Positions 1-5,715 of a DNA stretch of 9,429 nucleotides are shown piece after piece (positions within the stretch are counted from its first letter, which is position 1; the number at the start of each line of letters is the position of its first letter). A program made the translations under genes and the position numbers. The notes beneath the pieces were generated by a model. It was not told the origin of the DNA, ran no database searches, and saw nothing but the letters and a program-made list of their open reading frames with translations. The DNA lies in the NCBI GenBank assembly GCA_035645115.1, contig DASQNF010000256.1, positions 1 through 9,429 of the forward strand. The letters run 5' to 3'. The DNA comes from JACVRW01 sp035645115 (lineage in GTDB: Bacteria; Actinomycetota; Thermoleophilia; Solirubrobacterales; Thermoleophilaceae).

Positions 1-1
1 C

Positions 2-289
2 CGAGCCGATACCTCCGTGACGGGCTCGACCGCAGGGAGCCGAGAAGCCGCCGCAGCCGTCTCTCCGATTGAGGGGGAGGACGCTGCGGATCCCGGTCCC
101 GCCGGTGGCCCTGCGAAGCCTCCGCCGCGCGCCGCAGACCCGGGGGCCGAGGGCGCGCGCGTGATCGCGCTCAACATGGCGCTCAACGGCTCGAGCCGCG
201 AGGAGACGGCGCGCTACCTCTCGGAGAACTTCGAGCTCGAAGACCCCGAGGCGTTGCTCGACGACGTGTTCGCGCGAGCCGGGGGCTGA
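2..289 (+). CDS. C-terminal part of an unrecognised protein (5' end outside window)
   Basis: The frame is open to the left edge and ends at TGA 287-289, so this is probably the tail of a longer protein. A GTG at 17 could start a 90-residue version, but no Shine-Dalgarno sequence can be judged this close to the edge. The first half is a low-complexity linker rich in Ala, Pro, Gly, Asp and Glu. From about base 158 it becomes a compact, charged, mostly helical domain of about 40 residues with the core ALNMALNGSSREETARYL, then acidic residues and DPEALLDDVFARAGG. I recall similar short C-terminal segments after Ala/Glu-rich linkers in Thermoleophilia proteins, but I cannot name a family or function. 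A GC-rich inverted repeat follows the stop, and the next gene is convergent. Confidence 0.6.
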   Translation, partial: RADTSVTGSTAGSREAAAAVSPIEGEDAADPGPAGGPAKPPPRAADPGAEGARVIALNMALNGSSREETARYLSENFELEDPEALLDDVFARAGG

Positions 290-294
290 CCAGG

Positions 295-313
295 CGCCGG
301 CGGCCAGCCGGCG
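295..313 (+). terminator. GC-rich hairpin after the first gene
   Basis: A 7-bp perfect inverted repeat (CGCCGGC / GCCGGCG) with a 5-nt loop starts 6 nt after the TGA at 287-289. There is no T-run, so termination is inferred from position only. Confidence 0.3.
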
Positions 314-400
314 GCGTAGACGAGCGTCCACGCGCCGAGCACGGGTCCCGGCCGCTCCACCGGCGGCGCCGACGCAGGACGCGCGCTTTCGCCTGCCCTT

Positions 401-427
401 CGGTGCCGCGGCCGGCGGCCGGCACCG
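401..427. terminator. Inverted repeat in the convergent gap
   Basis: CGGTGCCG at 401-408 pairs with CGGCACCG at 420-427 (8 bp). The inner part can also fold (GGCC at 410-413 with GGCC at 417-420). It lies 125 nt past the VOC stop and 112 nt past the stop of the first gene. No T-run on either side, so a bidirectional terminator role is only possible. Confidence 0.25.
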
Positions 428-551
428 AGCAAGAGACGCGGGCAGCCGATGCCGCCGTTCAGTCCCTTTGCCCGCGCGATGGCGAGGTTGCGCCCCCGGC
501 TGCCCAGCCACAGACGGCGACGGAAGCTGACCTGTCCCTTGCGCGCGCGGG

Positions 552-944
552 TCAGCCTCCCGCGGGCGAGGCGATCTCGACCAGGTTGCCGTCGGCGTCT
601 CGCACGTATGCCACGTCCTGGCCCCAGGGCTTCGTCTGCGGTGGCGTCACCGCCTGCGCTCCCTGTTCCACGGCCCGATCGAAGGAGGCCTGCACGTCGT
701 CGGACACGAAGCACACCTCGAACGCCGGCGCCTGCGCGCCGCTCACCGGCGGGCGGACTGGCCCCGGCAGGTTGGATGCGGCGAGCTCCTTCGAGGCGAA
801 TGCGAGCGTCGTGGCGCCCGTCTCCAGCTCGGCGTACTGGCCGCCGTCATGCACGAAGCGGCGGCGCTGGCCGAACGCGCGCTCGTAGAGGTCGAGGCTT
901 GCGCCCACGTCCTCCACATAGAGGATCGTGTACCCGAAGCGCAC
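552..944 (-). CDS. VOC-superfamily (glyoxalase/bleomycin-resistance fold) protein
   Basis: This 130-residue protein shows the paired beta-alpha-beta-beta-beta layout of the vicinal oxygen chelate superfamily, with modules at about residues 1-50 and 73-126. The N-terminal strand GYTILYVEDV followed by a helix (ASLDLYERAFG) and the C-terminal motif VRDADGNLVEI are typical. Compared with E. coli glyoxalase I, Tyr5 sits where a metal-binding His is expected. By eye, the second and third ligand positions are also non-ligand residues; only Glu123 matches. A canonical Ni/Zn glyoxalase I is therefore unlikely, and the substrate is unknown. The GTG start follows the upstream gene's TAG by 6 nt, with GCGAGG as a close, weak ribosome-binding site, so translation is probably coupled to that gene. 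It ends at TGA 554-552. Confidence 0.88.
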   Translation of the reverse strand: MRFGYTILYVEDVGASLDLYERAFGQRRRFVHDGGQYAELETGATTLAFASKELAASNLPGPVRPPVSGAQAPAFEVCFVSDDVQASFDRAVEQGAQAVTPPQTKPWGQDVAYVRDADGNLVEIASPAGG

Positions 945-950
945 CCCTCG

Positions 951-1223
951 CTAGGCCCCTGCCTCGCCGCCCTCGAGTTTGTCGAGCTTCGCGAACAGCG
1001 CAGCCCGCTGAGCGCGCATCTCCTCGACGAACTCGCGCGTATGCGCGCGTAGCGCCGCTGTGTGGGCCCGGGTCGCCGCGATCTGCGCATCGGAGTGTTC
1101 GCGCGCCTCGGCCCGCCGCTCGTCCGGGCGGCGGATCATCGCCTCGCTCGCAATCTCGTGCCGCCTCACGGTCTCGCGAACGAAGGTCTTGAAGTCCTCG
1201 GGCTCGGGAGGGGAACCTGCCAC
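951..1223 (-). CDS. Small coiled-coil hypothetical protein
   Basis: A 90-residue protein with no signal peptide or membrane segment. After a short Pro-rich start it is almost entirely charged and helical. Heptad spacing is clear in the middle: RAHT recurs at residues 52-55 and 59-62, and hydrophobic residues continue through FVEEM, ALFAKL and DKLEGG. A dimeric or trimeric coiled coil is likely. I recall small proteins ending in a similar 'LF-x-x-LD-x-LEGG' tail in related actinobacteria, but none with a known function. The start is GTG at 1223; no in-frame ATG, GTG or TTG lies just upstream, and the nearby ATG (1240-1238) is out of frame. The VOC gene starts 6 nt after its stop, so the two form an operon. 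The gene is divergent from uvrA. Confidence 0.7.
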   Translation of the reverse strand: MAGSPPEPEDFKTFVRETVRRHEIASEAMIRRPDERRAEAREHSDAQIAATRAHTAALRAHTREFVEEMRAQRAALFAKLDKLEGGEAGA

Positions 1224-1230
1224 GCGATGA

Positions 1231-1236
1231 ATTGTC
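1231..1236 (-). promoter_or_regulatory. Possible -10 element of the coiled-coil/VOC operon
   Basis: On the minus strand GACAAT (close to TATAAT) ends 7 nt before the GTG at 1223. No Shine-Dalgarno sequence is visible, so a leaderless transcript starting at or near the GTG would fit. I see no convincing -35. Confidence 0.25.
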
Positions 1237-1313
1237 TCATGGGGGCTGTGACGTGGGCGCCCGCCGTGTCACAACCCTGCCACGCCTCCGCGACAACTCC
1301 GCAACGTGCGGAA

Positions 1314-1331
1314 ATCGAACATGAGTTCGAT
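1314..1331. promoter_or_regulatory. LexA-binding site (SOS box) of uvrA
   Basis: ATCGAACATGAGTTCGAT is a perfect palindrome, with 7-bp arms around a 4-nt centre. It contains TCGAAC-N4-GTTCGA, the consensus LexA box known from mycobacteria and other actinobacteria (GAAC-N4-GTTC in the wider Gram-positive form). It ends 29 nt before the uvrA start and overlaps the expected -35 region of the -10 at 1345-1350. LexA bound here would block uvrA transcription until RecA-stimulated LexA self-cleavage after DNA damage. It lies about 90 nt from the start of the divergent operon, whose control by LexA is less certain. I saw no second GAAC-N4-GTTC site in the window. Confidence 0.85.
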
Positions 1332-1344
1332 CCGATTCCGGCTC

Positions 1345-1350
1345 TACACT
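1345..1350 (+). promoter_or_regulatory. Probable uvrA -10 element
   Basis: TACACT fits the actinobacterial TANNNT pattern and ends 10 nt before the GTG start at 1361. The -35 position falls inside the SOS box, which fits repression by LexA. The short distance to the GTG and the lack of any AGGAGG-like sequence between suggest a leaderless or nearly leaderless mRNA. Confidence 0.5.
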
Positions 1351-1360
1351 CGTTATTCGT

Positions 1361-4261
1361 GTGATTTCGAGTGGTGAGATAGTCGTCTCCGGCGCCCGCG
1401 AGCACAACCTCAAGGACCTTCACCTGAGGCTGCCCCGCAACGCGCTCGTGGTGATCACCGGACTGTCTGGCTCGGGCAAGTCGAGCCTCGCGTTCGACAC
1501 GATCTACGCGGAAGGCCAACGCCGCTACGTCGAGTCCCTCTCCGCCTACGCGCGCCAGTTCCTCGGACAGATGGACAAGCCCGACGTCGACTCGATCGAG
1601 GGGCTCTCGCCGGCCATCTCGATCGACCAGAAGACGACCTCGCGCAACCCGCGCTCGACGGTCGGGACCGTCACAGAGATCTACGACTACCTGCGCCTGC
1701 TGTGGGCACGGGTGGGGCGTCCCCACTGCTACAACTGCGGGCGCCCGATCGCGGCGCAGTCCGCCGAGCAGATCATCGACCAGGTGATGATGCAGCCCGA
1801 GGGCACGAAGTTCATGGTGCTGGCCCCGGTCGTGCGCGGGCGCAAGGGGGAGTACGGCAAGCTCTTCGAGGACCTTCGCGCCGAGGGGTTCACGCGCGTG
1901 AAAGTGGACGGGGAGCTGCGCCGGCTGGAAGAGGACATCGTCCTCGACAAGAAGTACAAGCACGACATCTCGGTCGTGATCGACCGCCTGGTGATGCGCC
2001 ACGACCTGCGCAAGCGGCTGGCCGACTCGATTGAGACGGCGGTCACACGCGCCGAGGGCATCGTCGACATCGAAGACGTCTCCGGTGAGGGCGGGGGCGG
2101 TAATGCGGAGGCGGGAGCCGTCACCACCTATTCGGACCGCTTCATGTGCCTGCACTGCGGCACCTCGATGCCCGAGCTCGAGCCGCGCATGTTCTCGTTC
2201 AACTCGCCCCACGGCGCCTGCCAGCGCTGCACAGGGCTCGGCTCGCAGATGGAGATCGACCCCGAGCTGATCGTGCCCGATCCCTCGCTGTCGCTGAACG
2301 ACGGCGCGATCCTGCCCTGGTCCACGAGCGCGTCGAACTACTACGAGCAGATGACGCAGGCGATCGCGGACAAGTGGGAGGTGGACATGGACGCGCCTTG
2401 GCAGGACCTGCCCGAGGACGTCCGCTGCTGCTTCCTGTACGGGACCAACGGCGAGCGCATCTACATCTCCTATCGCAACCGCTACGGGCGCAAGCGCTCG
2501 TACACGACCACCTTCGAAGGCATCGTTCGCAACCTCGAGCGCCGCTACCGGGAGACCGAGTCCGACTGGTCGCGCGAGAAGATCGAGGAGTACATGACGC
2601 TGCGGCCCTGCCCGGACTGCAAGGGAGCCCGCCTTCGGCCGGAGTCGCTGGCGGTCAAGGTGGGAGGGCTGGGCGTGCACGAGTTCACGCGCATGTCCGC
2701 CCGCCGCTCGATCGAATGGCTCGAGGACCTGGAGCTGTCCGACACCGAGCGTCAGATCGCGCGGATGATCCTGCGCGAGATCGACGAGCGCCTGCGATTC
2801 CTCGACAACGTGGGGGTCGGCTACTTGTCGCTCGAGCGTGCCGCGGCCACCCTGTCGGGCGGCGAGGCGCAGCGGATCAGGCTCGCTACGCAGATCGGCT
2901 CGTCGCTGGTCGGCGTGCTGTACATCCTCGACGAGCCCTCGATCGGGCTTCACCAGCGCGACAACGAACGGCTGATCGCGACTCTCCGGCGCCTGCGCGA
3001 CCTGGGCAACACCGTGATCGTCGTCGAGCACGACGAGGGGACCATGCTCGCGGCGGACCACCTGATCGACCTCGGCCCCGGGGCCGGCGAGCACGGTGGC
3101 GAGCTGGTGGCGGAAGGCACTCCGGAGCGGGTGATGGGCATGGAGGACTCGCTGACCGGGCAGTTCCTGTCCGGCAAGCGCCAGATCGCCCTGCCGAAGA
3201 AACGTCGCCGTCCGAGCGGGTATATCGAGGTGGAGGGCGCCGCGCAGCACAACCTGCGGGGGATCGACGTGAAGGTGCCGCTCGGTGTGTTCTGCGCGGT
3301 CACCGGGGTCTCGGGGTCCGGGAAGTCCACCCTGGTCAACGACGTGCTGTTCAAGGCGGTCGCCAACCGGCTTCACCGCGCCAAGCAGCGCCCGGGCACA
3401 CACCGGCGGATCTCGGGACTCGACCAGGTCGACAAGATCATCAACATCGACCAGTCGCCTATCGGTCGCACGCCGCGCTCCAACCCGGCCACGTACATCG
3501 GGCTCTTCGACCACATTCGCGAGCTCTACTCGCGCACACAGGAGGCGCGTGCCCGGGGCTACAAGCCTGGCCGCTTCTCGTTCAACGTGAAGGGCGGGCG
3601 CTGCGAGGTCTGCCGCGGCGACGGCCAGATCAAGATCGAGATGCACTTCCTCCCGGACGTGTACGTGCCGTGCGAGCAGTGCGACGGCAGGCGCTACAAC
3701 CGGGAGACGCTCGAGGTGCGGTTCAAGGGCAAGACGATCGCGGACGTACTCAACATGACCGTGGAGGAGGCGGTCGGGTTCTTCGAGCACATCCCGAAGA
3801 TCAAGCGCCGGCTGCAGGCGCTCCACGACGTGGGGCTCGACTACATCCGGCTCGGCCAGCCGGCGACCACGCTCTCGGGCGGCGAGGCGCAGCGTGTGAA
3901 GCTCGCCTCGGAGCTCTCCAAGGTCGCCACCGGCCGGACGCTCTACATCCTCGACGAGCCCACCACCGGCCTGCACTTCGCGGACGTGGAGCGGCTCCTG
4001 CAGATGCTCGGCCGCCTGGTGGACCAGGGCAACACCGTGGTCGTGATCGAGCACAACCTCGACGTGATCAAGACGGCCGACTGGATCATCGACCTCGGGC
4101 CCGAGGGCGGCGAGGAGGGTGGCGCGCTGGTGGCGTATGGCACCCCCGAGCAGGTGGCGGCGGCCAAGGGGTCTCACACGGGGAGCTTCCTGGCGCGGAT
4201 CGTGAAGCCTGCGGGACCGAGAAGGAGGCGGACGGCGGCGAGGGTCGCGGCGGTGGCCTGA
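1361..4261 (+). CDS. uvrA: UvrA, excinuclease ABC subunit A
   Basis: UvrA is the damage-recognition ATPase of nucleotide excision repair; it loads UvrB at bulky lesions. The protein is 966 residues, a normal UvrA length, and complete. It is a tandem ABC ATPase. First half: Walker A GLSGSGKSS at 34-42, signature LSGGEAQR at 498-505, Walker B YILDEPSIGLH at 521-531, switch His557. Second half: Walker A GVSGSGKST at 649-657, signature LSGGEAQR at 838-845, Walker B YILDEPTTGLH at 862-872, switch His898. The insertion-domain zinc site is C263/C266/C287/C290 and the DNA-binding zinc finger C748/C751/C771/C774. Further CxxC pairs lie at 123/126 and 417/420. The GTG start is the only reasonable one: an in-frame TGA lies at 1322-1324, and the protein opens at the usual UvrA N-terminus. 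It appears monocistronic and SOS-controlled. The basic tail after about residue 948 is low-complexity. Confidence 0.98.
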   Translation: MISSGEIVVSGAREHNLKDLHLRLPRNALVVITGLSGSGKSSLAFDTIYAEGQRRYVESLSAYARQFLGQMDKPDVDSIEGLSPAISIDQKTTSRNPRSTVGTVTEIYDYLRLLWARVGRPHCYNCGRPIAAQSAEQIIDQVMMQPEGTKFMVLAPVVRGRKGEYGKLFEDLRAEGFTRVKVDGELRRLEEDIVLDKKYKHDISVVIDRLVMRHDLRKRLADSIETAVTRAEGIVDIEDVSGEGGGGNAEAGAVTTYSDRFMCLHCGTSMPELEPRMFSFNSPHGACQRCTGLGSQMEIDPELIVPDPSLSLNDGAILPWSTSASNYYEQMTQAIADKWEVDMDAPWQDLPEDVRCCFLYGTNGERIYISYRNRYGRKRSYTTTFEGIVRNLERRYRETESDWSREKIEEYMTLRPCPDCKGARLRPESLAVKVGGLGVHEFTRMSARRSIEWLEDLELSDTERQIARMILREIDERLRFLDNVGVGYLSLERAAATLSGGEAQRIRLATQIGSSLVGVLYILDEPSIGLHQRDNERLIATLRRLRDLGNTVIVVEHDEGTMLAADHLIDLGPGAGEHGGELVAEGTPERVMGMEDSLTGQFLSGKRQIALPKKRRRPSGYIEVEGAAQHNLRGIDVKVPLGVFCAVTGVSGSGKSTLVNDVLFKAVANRLHRAKQRPGTHRRISGLDQVDKIINIDQSPIGRTPRSNPATYIGLFDHIRELYSRTQEARARGYKPGRFSFNVKGGRCEVCRGDGQIKIEMHFLPDVYVPCEQCDGRRYNRETLEVRFKGKTIADVLNMTVEEAVGFFEHIPKIKRRLQALHDVGLDYIRLGQPATTLSGGEAQRVKLASELSKVATGRTLYILDEPTTGLHFADVERLLQMLGRLVDQGNTVVVIEHNLDVIKTADWIIDLGPEGGEEGGALVAYGTPEQVAAAKGSHTGSFLARIVKPAGPRRRRTAARVAAVA

Positions 4262-4275
4262 TCCGGCGTAGCCCT

Positions 4276-4299
4276 CCGCCTCGCACACGAGGGTGGCGG
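4276..4299 (+). terminator. Imperfect hairpin after uvrA
   Basis: CCGC + CTCG (4276-4283) pair with CGAG (4288-4291) and GCGG (4296-4299) around a CACA loop, with a 4-nt bulge. It begins 14 nt past the uvrA stop and has no T-run. Confidence 0.3.
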
Positions 4300-4520
4300 G
4301 GTACGACTTCCTGCCGCTCGGAGATGGCCGCCCGCTGACTGGCGTCCTCTCGGGGAAAGGACCGACCAACTGATCGAGTGGCTGCGCGCGAGCGGGAGGC
4401 CTGATCTCAGCCGTCCCGTCGCGTGCTGACCGACTCCTTCACCCATCAAGCGGCCGGCCGCGGCCCGACCGGCAGCGGCGTCGCTATTTGGCGGGCACTT
4501 CTCGCCTTGCGCGGGCGGCG

Positions 4521-4550
4521 CGGCGGCCGCGCCAATCGGCGCGGCCGCCG
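4521..4550. terminator. Strong 13-bp perfect hairpin, probable terminator
   Basis: CGGCGGCCGCGCC (4521-4533) is exactly complementary to 4538-4550, with a 4-nt AATC loop. On the minus strand it starts 13 nt after the stop of the exported protein gene (TAA 4566-4564), and it faces uvrA from the other side. There is no U-tract, as is often the case for terminators in high-GC actinobacteria. A bidirectional terminator between convergent units is the simplest reading. Confidence 0.55.
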
Positions 4551-4563
4551 TCCGGTGGAGGGC

Positions 4564-5376
4564 TTAGCCCGCTGCGTTGACGACGCCCGATGCGACGCAG
4601 GTGGCACCTGCGTAGTTCAGGCCCAGGGCCGTGGTCTCGCCATCGATTCCCACCGACCTGCCGTCCGGCGCCATGACCCAGCCCGCGTCGATGTTCCAGG
4701 AGACATCGGTGACCCCTGTGGCGACGGCGTGGTTCAGGATCACTCGATCCTCGGGCAGCGTGGTTGGCTCCAGCGTGTCGCCCGGTGCGCCGGTGTAGGC
4801 GTCGTTGCCGCCCATAGCGGCCCCGCCAACGCTTGTGGCACCGAGGATTCGCACGATGTCGTTGGCCCCGTCGTTGATGCAGTCGACCACGATCGACACG
4901 GCGCCGTGAGTGGCGACGGTCTGGGACTGGCCCGCGGCGAGCTTGACGAGGAACGGCGTGCGGCCGTCCACCGACCCCGCGGAGGCCGCCCTGGCGGTCG
5001 AGTCCGCGGTCGCCGCGGAGGGGACCTTGGCTAGCGTGCCCTCGTTCACGTCAGCCCCCGTCAGGGAGTCGTCGTTCACGTCGGCGCCGGTGAGTCCACG
5101 GATGTCGGCTCCCGTGAGCGATTCGTTGCGTACGTCGATGCCCCTGAGGGTGCTGTTGCGGACATCACCGCTGCGGATGCTGTTGTTGCGGATATCACCG
5201 CTGCGGACATTGTTGTTCCTGATGTCCTTGCTTCGGATGGTGCTGTTCTTGATGTCGCCCGAGTCGACCGTGTTGATGCCGGGCAACGCGACTGCAGTGC
5301 CCGAGAGCGCCGCCAGCAGAGCGACGAAGGCAACGACCAGGGCCGGCGTCGGCCGGCGCTGCGTGAAGTGACGCAT
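4564..5376 (-). CDS. Exported pentad-repeat stalk protein A (hypothetical)
   Basis: A 270-residue protein, probably cell-surface or secreted. Residues 1-9 are basic, 11-30 form a hydrophobic export segment (PALVVAFVALLAALSGTAVA) ending in AVA, a signal peptidase I-type site; it could also stay as an anchor. Residues 40-117 are a regular repeat with Ile/Val/Leu at 42, 47, 52 and so on to 92, then 95 to 115, always five apart apart from one 3-residue step. Visible units are DIRNNSIRSG and DVRNSTLRGI. A linker (LAKVPSAATADS) follows, then a beta-rich domain from about 138 with two cysteines (C166, C260) that could form a disulfide. That domain is related to the one in the next gene upstream (5716-6384). 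ATG is preceded by AGGAGGT at 5393-5387, a strong ribosome-binding site. I recognise no function; surface structure or adhesion is a guess. Confidence 0.85.
   Translation of the reverse strand: MRHFTQRRPTPALVVAFVALLAALSGTAVALPGINTVDSGDIKNSTIRSKDIRNNNVRSGDIRNNSIRSGDVRNSTLRGIDVRNESLTGADIRGLTGADVNDDSLTGADVNEGTLAKVPSAATADSTARAASAGSVDGRTPFLVKLAAGQSQTVATHGAVSIVVDCINDGANDIVRILGATSVGGAAMGGNDAYTGAPGDTLEPTTLPEDRVILNHAVATGVTDVSWNIDAGWVMAPDGRSVGIDGETTALGLNYAGATCVASGVVNAAG
5026..5259 (-). repeat. Pentad repeat region of protein A (16 pentads)
   Basis: It encodes residues 40-117 of the protein. Sixteen hydrophobic positions are spaced by five residues, with a single slip at 92 to 95. In the first part the pattern is also decapeptide (Asp at 41, 51, 61, 71, 81, 91), visible in the DNA as degenerate 30-bp tandem units at about 5107-5256. 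The spacing is that of pentapeptide-repeat proteins, whose pentads stack as a four-sided right-handed beta-helix; the A(D/N)LXX consensus is only loosely met (LTGAD at the end fits best). Confidence 0.75.
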
Positions 5377-5386
5377 TTCTACGTGG

Positions 5387-5393
5387 ACCTCCT
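5387..5393 (-). promoter_or_regulatory. Ribosome-binding site of exported protein A
   Basis: On the minus strand AGGAGGT lies 10 nt before the ATG at 5376. It is the best Shine-Dalgarno sequence in the window and fixes the start. Confidence 0.75.
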
Positions 5394-5462
5394 GGTGCGG
5401 GGAAGGGCGGGTCCGCTGGGGATGGCGAGTCCGCTGGGAACGGGCCGTGCAGCGGTTCGCCG

Positions 5463-5492
5463 ATCCTCCAGCAGCGGCGTGTCGGCTGTCAA
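5463..5492 (-). promoter_or_regulatory. Probable promoter of exported protein A
   Basis: On the minus strand, a perfect TTGACA (5492-5487) is followed after 18 bp by GAGGAT (5468-5463), which keeps A2, A5 and T6 of the -10 consensus. The predicted start near 5456 gives a leader of about 80 nt carrying the strong ribosome-binding site. It suggests the gene is transcribed separately from the upstream paralogue. Confidence 0.4.
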
Positions 5493-5657
5493 GCCCCGTT
5501 GCTTAGCGCACGAGCTTTCACCAATAACCGTTGCCTACCTCTGACCGGGTGTGCCTCAAACTGCGCCGCCGAAGACGGGATGGGTACACCCGGCAGCCCG
5601 TTGCGCACGCTCGCGGCCGGTGCGACCCACTGTGGAGTTAGGCGAGCGCGGCGCGGG

Positions 5658-5671
5658 GGGCTAGTCAGCCC
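5658..5671 (-). terminator. Small hairpin downstream of exported protein B
   Basis: GGGCT / AGCCC with a 4-nt loop, followed on the minus strand by further C residues, 44 nt past the stop at 5716. Short stem and no U-tract, so a weak call. Confidence 0.2.
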
Positions 5672-5715
5672 GTCGCGCGCAGACGCTTTCCACCCTGCAC
5701 GGCCGCACGGGAGGT

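Larger units (their letters stand above)
290..551. other. Convergent intergenic region, no gene seen
   Basis: This gap separates the rightward partial gene from the leftward VOC gene. Frames on both strands are open over much of it, but they look like high-GC chance frames: no Shine-Dalgarno sequence, no recognisable motif, and overlap with the VOC gene out of frame. It holds two inverted repeats, at 295-313 and 401-427. Confidence 0.5.
4262..4563. other. Convergent intergenic region, uvrA to exported protein A
   Basis: No gene is supported here. The uvrA frame stays open for 55 codons after its stop (to TGA 4427-4429), and other frames are also open, but there is no plausible start or recognisable domain. 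It contains an imperfect hairpin just after uvrA (4276-4299) and a very strong hairpin at 4521-4550. Confidence 0.5.
5377..5715. other. Intergenic region between the two tandem exported proteins
   Basis: These 339 bases separate two leftward genes. No coding sequence is supported. Seen on the minus strand, from upstream to downstream: a small hairpin (5671-5658, GGGCT-GACT-AGCCC), a locally AT-richer stretch (about 5515-5550), a promoter-like TTGACA/GAGGAT pair (5492-5463), a 10-bp direct repeat (GTCCGCTGGG on the plus strand, 5411-5420 and 5429-5438), and the ribosome-binding site at 5393-5387. I found no riboswitch, tRNA or small-RNA pattern I could name. Confidence 0.5.

Noticed and set aside
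214..714. Leftward open frame of 166 codons and the rightward frames at 403-1192 around the VOC gene
   Set aside because: They overlap the VOC gene out of frame, are dominated by Arg, Ala, Pro and Gly, and have no start signals or motifs.
1247..1273. TGTGAC ... GTCACA inverted repeat, reminiscent of a CRP site
   Set aside because: The 15-nt spacer is far from the 6-nt spacer of CRP sites, and the arms are only 6 bp.
1166..4369. Very long leftward open frame opposite uvrA (about 1070 codons), and a 730-codon rightward frame at 2146-4338
   Set aside because: Both overlap a clear uvrA along its length. They are rich in His, Arg, Asp, Pro and Ala in the way expected of off-frames in high-GC coding DNA, and contain no domain I recognise.
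4262..4429. The uvrA frame stays open for 55 codons after the stop, with a protein-like stretch (QLIEWLRASGRPDLS)
   Set aside because: No start codon with a ribosome-binding site, no recognisable motif, and uvrA already ends at a normal length. Other frames here are also open, so chance explains it.
5411..5438. 10-bp direct repeat GTCCGCTGGG, 18 bp apart
   Set aside because: Only two copies, no dyad symmetry, and no known regulator site that matches; could be chance in a GC-rich leader.
5377..5715. Possible riboswitch or small RNA upstream of exported protein A
   Set aside because: I compared the region by eye with c-di-GMP, c-di-AMP and cobalamin riboswitch hallmarks and could not fit any conserved core.
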